Below are positions 18,135 through 27,397 of a stretch of 64,000 bases of DNA, one piece after another. Both the position numbers and the translations under genes were made by a program. Position 1 is the first letter of the stretch, and every line of letters starts with the position of its first letter. Source of the stretch: Oscillospiraceae bacterium. GTDB lineage: Bacteria > Bacillota > Clostridia > Oscillospirales > Acutalibacteraceae. The notes below the pieces were generated by a model, which saw only the letters and a list, made by a program, of their open reading frames with translations, was not told the origin of the DNA and did no database searches. Location of the stretch: the NCBI GenBank assembly GCA_015065845.1, contig SVPQ01000005.1, forward strand, positions 1-64,000, read 5' to 3'.

Positions 18135-18806
18135 TTGGTAAATATTTTAGTAGTTGAAGATGATGTTAAACTCAATCAGATTGTGTGTGCACATCTTACA
18201 AAGAATGGTTATTCTGCAACAGGGTGCTTTACAGCAGATGAGGCTTATAATGTTATGTATAACAGTCTTTATGATATGATAATTTCAGATATAATGATGC
18301 CTAAAACAGATGGTTTTGCATTCCTTCAGAATGTAAGAAAAATAAACAAGAATATCCTGGTAATTTTTATGACAGCAAAAGATGATTATGCATCTAAAGA
18401 AAAAGGTTTTAATTTAGGCGTTGACGATTATATGGTTAAACCTATTGATTTGGATGAGTTGATTTTAAGAGTAGGTGCTATTTTACGCAGAGCAAATATT
18501 ATTTCTGACAGAAAAATAACTATTGGCAAACTTTTGCTTGATGCAGACGAAATGACTGCAACCGTAAATGGCGAAAATGTATCTGTAACAGTAAGAGAAT
18601 TCAATATTCTTTATAAACTTCTGTCATATCCTAAAAAGACATTTTCTCGTTCGCAACTTCTTGACGAATTCTGGGGTGTTGACAGTAGTACAAGTCTTCG
18701 TTCAGTCGATGTTTATATTACCAAATTAAGAGAAAAATTTGCTTGTTGTGAAGATTTTAAAATTGTTACAATTCATGGTCTTGGTTACAAGGCGGTATTA
18801 AAATGA
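18135..18806 (+). CDS. OmpR/PhoB-family response regulator
   Basis: A 223-residue response regulator. The receiver domain has the acidic pair in VVEDD, phospho-acceptor D52 in IISDIMMPKTDG and K102 in DYMVKP. The C-terminal winged helix (VTVREFNILYKLLSYPKKTFSR, SVDVYITKLREKF, TIHGLGYKA) is of OmpR type. The track start at 18126 is a GTG within the ribosome site AAGGGGTG. I use the TTG at 18135, eight bases after that site. Its stop overlaps the histidine kinase start by four bases. The signal is unknown. Confidence 0.93.
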   Translation: MVNILVVEDDVKLNQIVCAHLTKNGYSATGCFTADEAYNVMYNSLYDMIISDIMMPKTDGFAFLQNVRKINKNILVIFMTAKDDYASKEKGFNLGVDDYMVKPIDLDELILRVGAILRRANIISDRKITIGKLLLDADEMTATVNGENVSVTVREFNILYKLLSYPKKTFSRSQLLDEFWGVDSSTSLRSVDVYITKLREKFACCEDFKIVTIHGLGYKAVLK

Positions 18807-19879
18807 AATATAACAAAAAATCAAAGCAGAGGAATATTCAAAGGTCTCAGCCTGAAGAAGTTTCTTTCTTTTCACTTAAAGGGTATGTAATTTCGGTTAC
18901 TATAGCGTTGGTTTTAGCTCTTATTCCTCCGCTTATGTTTGAGTTTAACTTTTCAGTTTTTTTTACCAAATATGGTTTGTGGTATATTGCGTACTATCTT
19001 ATAATGGCGGCGGTTGTTTACAGATTTATTCTTTATTTTGTAAAGGTAAATTACAGTAAGCACCTTCAGAAAATAAGCGATGCAACAAGAAGAGTTGCAA
19101 AAGGTGATTTCTCGGTTGAGATAGACCTTGACGAAACGCTCAGGGATAATTCATATATAAATATAATGTTTCGTGATTTTAATACGATGGTTGCAGAATT
19201 AAATAGTATTGAATCATTAAAGGATGATTTTATTTCAAATGTTTCTCACGAAATAAAAACGCCACTTTCTGTTATAAATAATTACACAACTGCGTTAAAA
19301 GATAAAGAATTACCTGAAAAATTACGCGAAGAATATATTGAAATAGTAATAGAAAGTACAGAAAAACTTTCAGATTTGGTTACTAACATTCTGAGACTCA
19401 GCAAAATTGAAAACAGAAAGATTTTACCTGAGAAAAAAGAGTACGATTTGTGTCGTCAGCTTTCTGACTGTGCTTTGTCTTTTGAAGAAGTGTGGGAAGA
19501 AAAAAATATTGAATTTATAGCCGATATGGAAGACAGGGCTATTATAAATGATAATTTTGTGTTTTTGGATATTATTTGGCACAATCTTCTTTCAAATGCA
19601 TTTAAATTCACTGAAAATGGCGGTAAGGTTTCATTGATTCAGACTTCAGATGATGAATTTATTACAGTAAAAATCAAAGACACAGGTTGCGGAATTGATG
19701 AAGAAACTAAATCACATATTTTTGATAAATTTTACCAGGGTGACACATCTCACGCAGAAGAGGGTAATGGTCTGGGACTTGCTCTTGTTCAGAAAATCGC
19801 TGAAAGAAATAATTATGAAATTTCAGTAGAAAGTGAAATTGGTAAAGGTACTGAATTTATTGTAAAAATTAAAAAATAA
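18803..19879 (+). CDS. Sensor histidine kinase
   Basis: A 358-residue kinase with two membrane helices (about residues 27-48 and 57-80) separated by only a few residues, so almost no extracellular sensor domain. A HAMP-like linker follows. The phosphorylated histidine is H149 in SNVSHEIKTPLS, and the ATPase domain carries IIWHNLLSNAFKFT, VKIKDTGCGI and EEGNGLGLALV. The short loop suggests it senses something within the membrane or through a partner protein. It is translationally coupled to the response regulator. Confidence 0.93.
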   Translation: MKYNKKSKQRNIQRSQPEEVSFFSLKGYVISVTIALVLALIPPLMFEFNFSVFFTKYGLWYIAYYLIMAAVVYRFILYFVKVNYSKHLQKISDATRRVAKGDFSVEIDLDETLRDNSYINIMFRDFNTMVAELNSIESLKDDFISNVSHEIKTPLSVINNYTTALKDKELPEKLREEYIEIVIESTEKLSDLVTNILRLSKIENRKILPEKKEYDLCRQLSDCALSFEEVWEEKNIEFIADMEDRAIINDNFVFLDIIWHNLLSNAFKFTENGGKVSLIQTSDDEFITVKIKDTGCGIDEETKSHIFDKFYQGDTSHAEEGNGLGLALVQKIAERNNYEISVESEIGKGTEFIVKIKK

Positions 19880-19901
19880 ATATATAAAAGGGGACTTTAA
19901 A

Positions 19902-20675
19902 ATGTCTGAAAAAGTAATTTTAGTATTAGTTGATGGTATGCGTCCTGATGGTATGATGCAGTGCGGTAATCCATTTGCAGAAAAACTCATAAAAGAGAGT
20001 ACATATTCTCTTACGGCACAGACTGTTATGCCATCTGTAACACTTCCTTGTCACCTGGCTTTATTCCATAGTGTTGACCCTATGCGCCATGGTATTTTAT
20101 CAAATACTTATGTACCACAGGTAAGACCGATTGAAAGCCTTTTTGACCGTCTTGATAACCATGACAAAAAATGTGCGTTTTTCTACACATGGGAAGAGTT
20201 AAGAGATTTAAGCAGACCTGACCATCTTCACACAGCACTTTGTTTGAATCAACACAAACAAAGCGATACCGACACAAAAATCACAGATGCGGCTATTAAA
20301 TATATCAACGAAGAAAATCCGGACTTTTTATTCCTCTATTTAGGTGAAACAGATGAAGTCGGCGGTCACGATTGTGGTTGGATGAGTGAGCAATATATGA
20401 AAAGCGTAAGCAAGGCTCTCTCTTGCACAGAAAAGCTCAAAAACAGTATTCCTGATGATTACACAATAATTCTTCTTGCAGACCACGGTGGTCACGACCG
20501 TTGCCATGGTGATGACATCCCTGAAGATATGACAATCCCGATTGTGTTCTGCGGCAATCGCTTCGAAAAGGGTAAAGAATTAGGCGCAATTTCAATTAAA
20601 GATGTTGCAGTGACAATTGCAAAGCTTCTCGAAGTAAGCCCTGCAAAAGAATGGGAAGGCGTAGCGGTTATCTGA
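19902..20675 (+). CDS. Alkaline-phosphatase-fold phosphodiesterase/nucleotide pyrophosphatase
   Basis: A 257-residue, probably cytoplasmic, enzyme of the type I phosphodiesterase/nucleotide pyrophosphatase group. Metal and nucleophile motifs are visible: LVLVDGMRPDG at the N-terminus, VMPSVTLPCHLALFHS around the nucleophile threonine, YLGETDEVGGHDCGW, and LLADHGGHDRCHGDD with the paired Asp/His ligands. The substrate is not evident. It follows the kinase gene after 22 bases and could be part of the same transcript; a strong terminator follows. Confidence 0.85.
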   Translation: MSEKVILVLVDGMRPDGMMQCGNPFAEKLIKESTYSLTAQTVMPSVTLPCHLALFHSVDPMRHGILSNTYVPQVRPIESLFDRLDNHDKKCAFFYTWEELRDLSRPDHLHTALCLNQHKQSDTDTKITDAAIKYINEENPDFLFLYLGETDEVGGHDCGWMSEQYMKSVSKALSCTEKLKNSIPDDYTIILLADHGGHDRCHGDDIPEDMTIPIVFCGNRFEKGKELGAISIKDVAVTIAKLLEVSPAKEWEGVAVI

Positions 20676-20704
20676 TTTTCTTGCGGTGCAGTGATTTGAA
20701 ATTA

Positions 20705-20742
20705 CACTCCGATTGAAAAATTTTGATTTTTCAATCGGAGTG
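20705..20742. terminator. Bidirectional terminator
   Basis: CACTCCGATTGAAAAA and its complement form a 16-base stem between the convergent phosphodiesterase and SpoIID-like genes. Confidence 0.85.
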
Positions 20743-20747
20743 ATTGT

Positions 20748-21755
20748 TTATTTCTCAATCTCTGCACCTTTGTAATAATGCTTTAAAATTTCATCATAAG
20801 TACTGCCTTGTCGTGCCATAAAGTCGGCACCATACTGGCTCATTCCGACTCCGTGACCGTAACCGCTTACTTTAAAAGTAACTTCGTTTTCGGTTGCGGT
20901 TATTTTAAATGCAGAACTTCTTAAAGAAAAAGCATTTCTTATTTGTTCACCGGTAAGACTTTTTTTATTTATTTCAATTTTTAAAACAGTTCCTGCTTTT
21001 GAAGTTTTGCTTTTGCCTGTTATATCTTTTAAATTCGCTTTCGAATTTATTGAAACATCAAGGTCTTTCATTATTGATATAAATTGCGATTTAGTGAATG
21101 TATTAGTTGATGAATATTGTGGGGAAAGTGTGTCACCACTGCTTTTTACACTTACTAAATACGGAATTTTTTCTCCCCACACATTTTCTGCGCTTTCTGT
21201 AGTGCCTGTACATATTGCAGAAAAAGCACACAGGCAATATTCACCGTCATAAGTTAAAAATTCTCCCTCGACCTCTTTTACAATTGTTTCCAGTTTGGAT
21301 TCGTATTTCTGGTAGTCTTCACCCCATTTTTCTTTGCGCTCTTCCCTTGTTAAGTAACCCTGGTGAGTGGCAGGGTTGTCTGAAATATCAGCACCATTTA
21401 TTTCGGATTTATTTTTTGAGTTTTTAAGCCTTAAACTATTTGTATAACAAGCAATTGCCTGTGCTTTCAATGCTTCTTCGTGGTACATAAGCGGCATTTC
21501 TGCCGCTACACTTCCACATACATATTCAAATTCGCTCACCGCTAAATTTTCCTTTGTATCACTTAAAAATACAGTGATAGTATCTGTAGTGGTATCACCG
21601 GACGAAATTGTTGTAGTTTCTTCTTCTCGGTTTTCACTTTGAATATTGTTGCTTACTACATTTTTTGATTCGGTGATACCACTACTCAGTATAGTAACGG
21701 GTGTAATTATTAGCGAAATGAATATAAAAATGATAGAAATTAAGTAATTTTTCAT
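20748..21755 (-). CDS. SpoIID/LytB-domain protein
   Basis: A 335-residue exported protein: an N-terminal membrane anchor (YLISIIFIFISLIITPVTIL), a Ser/Thr/Glu-rich linker, then a SpoIID domain. Typical motifs are EYVCGSVAAEMPLMYHEEALKAQA and the C-terminal GYGHGVGMSQYGADFMARQG. SpoIID proteins are peptidoglycan-acting enzymes that strip glycan strands during forespore engulfment. Related SpoIID-domain proteins also occur outside sporulation. It supports, but does not prove, that the organism forms spores. The gene stands alone, transcribed toward a terminator. Confidence 0.9.
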   Translation of the reverse strand: MKNYLISIIFIFISLIITPVTILSSGITESKNVVSNNIQSENREEETTTISSGDTTTDTITVFLSDTKENLAVSEFEYVCGSVAAEMPLMYHEEALKAQAIACYTNSLRLKNSKNKSEINGADISDNPATHQGYLTREERKEKWGEDYQKYESKLETIVKEVEGEFLTYDGEYCLCAFSAICTGTTESAENVWGEKIPYLVSVKSSGDTLSPQYSSTNTFTKSQFISIMKDLDVSINSKANLKDITGKSKTSKAGTVLKIEINKKSLTGEQIRNAFSLRSSAFKITATENEVTFKVSGYGHGVGMSQYGADFMARQGSTYDEILKHYYKGAEIEK

Positions 21756-21788
21756 AATATTTATGATACCATCCTTTTGCTTTTATTA

Positions 21789-21817
21789 TTGACTTTTCTT
21801 TTGTTTTGTTATAAAAT
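21789..21817 (+). promoter_or_regulatory. Sigma-A promoter of citrate synthase gene
   Basis: TTGACT, a 17-base spacer and TAAAAT lie 57 bases upstream of the start codon. Confidence 0.75.
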
Positions 21818-21874
21818 AATATGAATTATTTTTTCATTTAATAACTTAGAGTAAAAAAGATTGGAGTGGAAATT

Positions 21875-23284
21875 TTGCCGACATATATTTCACCTATTCC
21901 TAACGATGCACTTACACCACTTTGCGATGAAATAAAAAAGAACAGTGCAATCTCTCAGGAATACTTTGAAAAATTTGATGTTAAAAGAGGCCTTCGTAAT
22001 CGTGACGGTAGTGGCGTTATGGCAGGTCTTAGTAAGATATGCTCGGTAGAAGGCTACTATATTAAAGACTGCGAGAGAACACCTATTGAAGGTAAACTTA
22101 TTTATCGCGGTATTGATTTACAGGATATAGTTACAGGTTGTAGAAGTGAGAATCGCTTTGGTTACGAAGAGGTTTCTTATTTACTCCTTTTTGGCAATCT
22201 ACCAACAAAAGAACAACTTGAGAATTTCAGAAAAATTCTTGCTGCTGCAAGGGAACTCCCTGAAGATTTTATTGAAGATATGATTATTAAAGCGCCATCA
22301 CCAAATATTATGAACAAACTTGCCCGTTCAGTACTTGCGCTTTATTCTTATGACGATAATCCTGACGATTTATCAATTGAAAATGTACTTCGTCAGAGTT
22401 TGCAGATTTTAGCACAGTTGCCTACAATTATGACTTATGCTTATCAGGTTAAAAGAAGGCATTACTACAAAAAGAGTATGTACATTCATCCAATTAAACC
22501 TGAACATTCAACTGCAGAGTCAATTCTTTATACAACCCGTTCAAACCGTACATTTACAGATGAAGAAGCAAAACTTTTAGACCTTTGTCTTATTCTTCAC
22601 GCAGAACACGGTGGCGGTAACAACTCCGCATTTGCAACACGAGTGCTTTCTTCAAGCGGCACTGATACATACGCTGCTCTTGCTGCTGGTATAGGTTCAC
22701 TTAAAGGTCCTCGTCACGGTGGTGCAAATATTAAAGTTGTTGAAATGCTCAATTACTTAAAGCAAGATGTAAGTGATATTACAAACGAAGGTCAGGTTGC
22801 TGACTTCCTTAAAAATGTTATAAATAAAAAAGCCGGTGACGGTAGTGGTCTTGTTTATGGTATGGGCCACGCGGTTTACACACTTTCTGACCCTCGTGAA
22901 AGAATTCTTAAAGCTGAAGCAGAAAGTTTTGCAGAAAAATCAGGTTTTGGTGATGAATTTAAAGCTCTTTCACTTATTGAAGAACTTACACCTGAAATTT
23001 TTGCAAAAGAAAAAGGTCAGAATAAAAAAATCTGTGCAAATATCGACCTCTATTCTGGCCTTATTTACCAGATGTTAAGAATTCCTGAAGACCTTTACAC
23101 TCCACTTTTTGCTATTGCTCGTGTGGCTGGTTGGTCTGCTCACAGAATTGAAGAACTCATTGCAGGTAACAGAGTAATAAGACCTGCCTATAAGAGCGTT
23201 GCTGCTCCTGCAAAATATGTTCCTATTGATGAAAGAAAAAGTGCAACAGGCACTTCAAAGTATATTCCTTTAGACGAAAGATGA
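21875..23284 (+). CDS. Citrate synthase
   Basis: A 469-residue citrate synthase, which condenses oxaloacetate with acetyl-CoA; in a fermentative anaerobe it would feed glutamate synthesis. The catalytic regions are LILHAEHGGGNNSAFATRV, GPRHGGANIKVVEM, YGMGHAVYTLSDPRERILK and the aspartate in NIDLYSGLIYQML. It is longer than many bacterial forms, with an extended N-terminus and a C-terminal tail containing two similar short segments (KYVPIDERK and KYIPLDER). A TTG start at 21875 fits GGAG eight bases upstream; the GTG in the track lies within that site. Confidence 0.93.
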   Translation: MPTYISPIPNDALTPLCDEIKKNSAISQEYFEKFDVKRGLRNRDGSGVMAGLSKICSVEGYYIKDCERTPIEGKLIYRGIDLQDIVTGCRSENRFGYEEVSYLLLFGNLPTKEQLENFRKILAAARELPEDFIEDMIIKAPSPNIMNKLARSVLALYSYDDNPDDLSIENVLRQSLQILAQLPTIMTYAYQVKRRHYYKKSMYIHPIKPEHSTAESILYTTRSNRTFTDEEAKLLDLCLILHAEHGGGNNSAFATRVLSSSGTDTYAALAAGIGSLKGPRHGGANIKVVEMLNYLKQDVSDITNEGQVADFLKNVINKKAGDGSGLVYGMGHAVYTLSDPRERILKAEAESFAEKSGFGDEFKALSLIEELTPEIFAKEKGQNKKICANIDLYSGLIYQMLRIPEDLYTPLFAIARVAGWSAHRIEELIAGNRVIRPAYKSVAAPAKYVPIDERKSATGTSKYIPLDER

Positions 23285-23328
23285 ATTTGTTATATGGTTA
23301 TCATAAAAATAACAGGAAGGGTTAAGTT

Positions 23329-26300
23329 ATGAAGCGAATTAAAGGTGCTTATGAAGCAATTAAATTGCGTTATTTATTGTTCATATTTGCCGTTGCAACA
23401 CTCATTGCGTTGCCAGTAAGAGTTTATGAGCTTTTAGCGTTAGTTGATAATAAAACAGGCTTTTATACTGAAGACAGCGGAATAATCTATTTACTTTACG
23501 GAATTCTTTTGCTGGTTGTCGGTGCATTTATTATCCTTTCGTTTATGAGTAAAGAAGTACCATCACCGAAATTACCTGAAGGTAAAAATATGCTTTTAGG
23601 TGTTTCATCATCAGTTTTAGGTGTAGCCTTTTTAGTTGATGTATTTTCAGTATTATTTAAGATTTTACCATCAAGACAGGCTATGTCTGCTTATATGCCG
23701 ACTTTAAGTCAGAACATTACTGAAGCCGGTGGAGCGTTTATAATTCTCCAGTTGGTTTTTGCTGTCCTTTCAATATTCTATATTGGTGTATATGCTATTT
23801 CGCATTTAACAGGTAAAGGACAGTATAAGGAATTTAAAATTTTAGCACTCTCACCTTTGTGCTGGGCTATTACAAGACTTGTTTCAAAACTTATGAATGC
23901 TATAAGTTTTACGAGTGTTTCAGAGTTACTCTTTGAAATTATTATGCTTGTATTTCTTATGCTTTTCTTCCTTACATTCGCAAGAATTACCTCAGGTATT
24001 TTTACTGAAGACAGTATGTGGGGAATTTATGGTTATGGTCTTTCGGCGGCACTTTTTGCGGGACTTATTACTATTCCGAGATTAGTAATGATTGTCGTGG
24101 GCAGAGGTACAGTTGAAAGTAATCCTTTTAATTTTGCTGATATTGCGTGCCTTATATTTATCGTTTCATATATTTTTGCTTCTCTCGGTATAGGTTTTAA
24201 ATCAAGCGGTGAAGATTATTACGATAACACTGGTGAGTTCGGTAATTCAGACGATGATTACGAAGAAGAAATTATAGCAACAAATGCAGGTATTCCGAAG
24301 CGTACAGATGAATCTTTACCAATAATCACATCACGCCCACAAGCAGTAAAAGTGGAAGAACCTGAAAAAGAGGTTATTCACGAAGAAAGCAAAAATGATG
24401 ATATCGGTGATTTAATTAACGAAAATAACGAAGTTTATAGTTTCAGTGAGTCAAACCCATTCGCAGAAAATACAAGTAGTTTTGAAGAAAGTGAAGAGAC
24501 TTTTGTTGAAAATAGTGCGAATGATGATATATACTCAAATACCACTTCTTATGAAGGTAATGTTGGAAGTTACAGTGCTGAAGTTTCATATACACCGGAA
24601 GTGAGTCCGATTATAAATGAAACTCCGGTAGCGGAAACTTATACTGCACCTGTAAATGCTGAACCTGTAAAGCGTGGCAGAGGCAGACCAAGAAAAAACC
24701 CACTTCCTGAAGAAATACCTGCACCGGCAGTAGAAACTCCGGTTGAAGAAGTAAAACGCGGTCGCGGAAGACCAAGAAAAAATCCACTCCCTGAGACTAC
24801 TGCTACAGCTGTTGCAACTCAGTTGCAATCTGCAGGGGTACAGGAAGCACCAGTAGAAGAAGTAAAACGCGGTCGTGGCAGACCAAGAAAGAACCCTGTT
24901 CCAGAACCAGTTCCGCAGGAAGAAAAACGCGGTCGCGGAAGACCTAAAAAAGTTCTTACTCCTGAACAAATAGCTGAAATGGAAGCAGCGGCTGCTGCAA
25001 AACAGGCAGAAAAAGAAAGAAAAGCAGAAGAGCGCCGTCTGGCAGAAGAAGCAAGACGCGCTGAAATGGAAAGACGAGCAGAAGAACGCCGCTTAGCACA
25101 GGAAGCAAAAAAAGCAGAAGCAGAAAGAAAAGCAGAAGAACGCCGTCTGGCTCAGGAAGCAAGACGAGCAGAGGCTGCCAGAATTGCTGAAGAAAAAAGA
25201 TTAGCGGCAGAAGCTAAAAAAGCAGAAGCAGCGAGAATTGCCGAAGAAAAAAGATTAGCAGAGGAAGCTCGTAAAGCAGAAGAAGCAAGGATTGCTGAAG
25301 AACTCAGAAAACGCGAAGAAGCTCGTAAAGCGGAAGAGGCAAGACTGGCAGAAGAAGCAAGAAAAGCAGAAGAAGCACGCAGACTTGAAGAAGAAAGAAA
25401 GCGTGCAGAAGCAGAAAGAATAAGACTTGAAGAAGAGCGTAAAGCTGAACTTATAAGGAAAGCGGAAGAGGCTCGTAGAGCAGAGGAAGCTAGAATTGCT
25501 GAAAAGGCACGACTTCTTGAAGAACAAAGAAAAGCAGAAGAGGCTCGTAAAGCAGAAGAAGCTAGAATTGCCGAAGAAGTCAGAAGACGCGAAGCAGCAA
25601 GATTAGCGGAAGAAGCTCGTAAAGCAGAAGAGGCTCGTCGTATTGAAGAAATGCGTCGTCTTGAAGAACAAAGAAAAGCAGAAGAAGCAAGAAGACAAGC
25701 CGAAGAAGAGGCAAGACGCCAGGCAGAAGCTCGTAGAGCTGAAGAACTGAGAAGGGCTGAAGAAGCAAGACTCAGAGAAGAAGCAAGACGCAAAATGGAA
25801 GAAACAAAGCGTCAGGCAGAAGAAGCTCGTAGAGCAGAAGAACTGAGAAAAGCAGAAATGGCTCGTAAAGCAGAAGAAGCAAGAAAAGCCGCAAAACTTT
25901 CTGTTGAGGGCATAGTTGATGTTGCAGTAAAAGGTTCAGGTGCGACAGTTGATGCTACTATGAAAAAACCTGCTCCACCACCAATGGTATCTCCTAAGAA
26001 AACCGCAAAATCAGAACCTGTTGTTGAAGGCAGAAATGAAAAGATTTCAGTTGCACCACCTGAACAAGTGACTTATACTACAAGTGGTGATGATGAATAC
26101 GAAATTTACGAAGAGTACATTTCATTTGATGACAGAGTGGAAGAGGAAGAAGTTGCACCGGCAGATTTTGGCAGACTTTCATATATTGATTTGTATGATA
26201 ATAACGAGGATACTGATGATGACTTCGTTTTCTCTGAAGCTGAAGAAGAAAAAGAAGATGATGGTGAATTTAACTATGGCGTTAAAGTCGTAAGAAAGAG

Positions 26301-26454
26301 AAAACGCCAAGCTCCTGATTCTAACGAAAAAGCACCTGTTAGAGAAATTGTTTTAACAGATGAAAATGCACCGGAAGTTCAACCAAATATTGATGGTAAT
26401 GCAATGCTTTCGCTTGCAGAAATGAAAAAACGAAATAATAAGAATAGATTTTAG
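23329..26454 (+). CDS. Multi-pass membrane protein with four AT-hook motifs and a very long charged helix
   Basis: A 1041-residue protein that I cannot assign to a known family. Residues 1-295 hold about eight membrane helices. Residues 296-445 are acidic and low-complexity. Four copies of a KRGRGRPRK/KRGRGRPKK motif follow near residues 448, 476, 513 and 533. This GRGRP core is the AT-hook, which binds the minor groove of AT-rich DNA. Residues about 545-870 are an almost unbroken Glu/Ala/Arg/Lys helix (repeats like KAEEARIAEE), and the C-terminus is acidic and ends KKRNNKNRF. I infer a membrane protein whose cytoplasmic arm touches DNA. It follows citrate synthase after 44 bases and is ten bases ahead of the AEC transporter. 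Confidence 0.85.
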   Translation: MKRIKGAYEAIKLRYLLFIFAVATLIALPVRVYELLALVDNKTGFYTEDSGIIYLLYGILLLVVGAFIILSFMSKEVPSPKLPEGKNMLLGVSSSVLGVAFLVDVFSVLFKILPSRQAMSAYMPTLSQNITEAGGAFIILQLVFAVLSIFYIGVYAISHLTGKGQYKEFKILALSPLCWAITRLVSKLMNAISFTSVSELLFEIIMLVFLMLFFLTFARITSGIFTEDSMWGIYGYGLSAALFAGLITIPRLVMIVVGRGTVESNPFNFADIACLIFIVSYIFASLGIGFKSSGEDYYDNTGEFGNSDDDYEEEIIATNAGIPKRTDESLPIITSRPQAVKVEEPEKEVIHEESKNDDIGDLINENNEVYSFSESNPFAENTSSFEESEETFVENSANDDIYSNTTSYEGNVGSYSAEVSYTPEVSPIINETPVAETYTAPVNAEPVKRGRGRPRKNPLPEEIPAPAVETPVEEVKRGRGRPRKNPLPETTATAVATQLQSAGVQEAPVEEVKRGRGRPRKNPVPEPVPQEEKRGRGRPKKVLTPEQIAEMEAAAAAKQAEKERKAEERRLAEEARRAEMERRAEERRLAQEAKKAEAERKAEERRLAQEARRAEAARIAEEKRLAAEAKKAEAARIAEEKRLAEEARKAEEARIAEELRKREEARKAEEARLAEEARKAEEARRLEEERKRAEAERIRLEEERKAELIRKAEEARRAEEARIAEKARLLEEQRKAEEARKAEEARIAEEVRRREAARLAEEARKAEEARRIEEMRRLEEQRKAEEARRQAEEEARRQAEARRAEELRRAEEARLREEARRKMEETKRQAEEARRAEELRKAEMARKAEEARKAAKLSVEGIVDVAVKGSGATVDATMKKPAPPPMVSPKKTAKSEPVVEGRNEKISVAPPEQVTYTTSGDDEYEIYEEYISFDDRVEEEEVAPADFGRLSYIDLYDNNEDTDDDFVFSEAEEEKEDDGEFNYGVKVVRKRKRQAPDSNEKAPVREIVLTDENAPEVQPNIDGNAMLSLAEMKKRNNKNRF
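24670..24957 (+). repeat. Four in-frame AT-hook-coding repeats
   Basis: Four near-identical DNA segments coding for KRGRGRPRKNP-like motifs lie at about 24670, 24754, 24865 and 24925, linked by proline- and glutamate-rich spacers. The repetition at DNA level could allow copy-number change by recombination. Confidence 0.85.
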
Positions 26455-26464
26455 GGAGTAAACA

Positions 26465-27397
26465 ATGTTTATTCAGAATATGTCGATGGCTGCACAGCAA
26501 GTTGCTATTCTTTACCTGATAGTTGCGGTCGGTTTTATAGCCGACCGCATTGGTATTTTTAAGCAAACTACTGCAAAGCTATCAAATGATTTACTTTTTT
26601 ATGTAATTACACCAGTTGTGATTGTTCAGTCATTTTTGAATATGGAATTCAACAAAGAGACAATAAGTTCATTTTTACTTGCGTTTGTCTGTATGTTTAC
26701 AACACTTGTTGTAGGCATTTTTATAGTTATTCCGTTTTTCAGAAAAGATAAAGATAACTCGTCAATTTATAAATATGCTGTAAGTTATGGCAATATGGGT
26801 TATATGGCGTTACCACTTTGTCAGTCGCTTTTAGGCAGTGAAGGTGTGTTTTATTGCTCAGCGGGTGTAGTAGCATTTAATATTCTTTCATTTGTTCATG
26901 GTATATGGCTTATGAAAAAAGGTACTGAAAACGATGAAGGATTTAAAATAAAAACTATAGTTTTAAATCCGGGAGTGTTATCTGTTGCAGTCGGTTTGCC
27001 TTTGTTTATATCGGGTCTTGAGTTACCTGAGATTATAAATGGTGCAGTTACCCATATTGCAAATTTAAACACCCCGCTTGCTATGATATTTTTAGGTACT
27101 TATATTGCAAATTCAGATTTGAAAGCAATGTTTAAACAAAAGCAGAATTATTTTGTGGCATTTTTAAAACTTCTTGTATTGCCTGCAATTATGTTTGCGA
27201 TTTTTAAATTAATTGGTCTTTCAGGTACAATTATTACTGCTTGTATGATTTCGGCTTCTGTGCCAAGTGCTACAAATACAGTAATGTTTGCGGCAAAATA
27301 CGGAAAGGATACAGGTGTTGCATCAACGGTGGTGGCTTTCTGTTCACTTCTTTCAGTTCTGACAATTCCTGTAATGATTGCATTGAGTCGTGTGTAA
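26465..27397 (+). CDS. AEC (auxin efflux carrier)-family transporter
   Basis: A 310-residue permease with about ten membrane helices in two inverted halves. The start (AVGFIADRIGIFKQTTAKLSNDLLFYVITPVVIVQSF) and the helix ISASVPSATNTVMFAAKYG are typical of AEC carriers. Bacterial members move malate or other organic acids. Because citrate synthase lies in the same cluster, an organic acid substrate is plausible, but this is inference. A GGGAG site overlaps the end of the upstream gene. Confidence 0.85.
   Translation: MFIQNMSMAAQQVAILYLIVAVGFIADRIGIFKQTTAKLSNDLLFYVITPVVIVQSFLNMEFNKETISSFLLAFVCMFTTLVVGIFIVIPFFRKDKDNSSIYKYAVSYGNMGYMALPLCQSLLGSEGVFYCSAGVVAFNILSFVHGIWLMKKGTENDEGFKIKTIVLNPGVLSVAVGLPLFISGLELPEIINGAVTHIANLNTPLAMIFLGTYIANSDLKAMFKQKQNYFVAFLKLLVLPAIMFAIFKLIGLSGTIITACMISASVPSATNTVMFAAKYGKDTGVASTVVAFCSLLSVLTIPVMIALSRV

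Noticed and set aside
24586-24969. The GRGRP repeats as a mere proline-rich linker
   Set aside because: Four copies keep the exact basic core KRGRGRP while the spacers vary, which is the AT-hook pattern and not that of a general linker.
25152-25793. Minus-strand 213-residue Ser/Ala/Leu-rich ORF
   Set aside because: It is the reverse reading of the Glu/Ala/Arg/Lys helix repeats; no ribosome site or promoter supports it.
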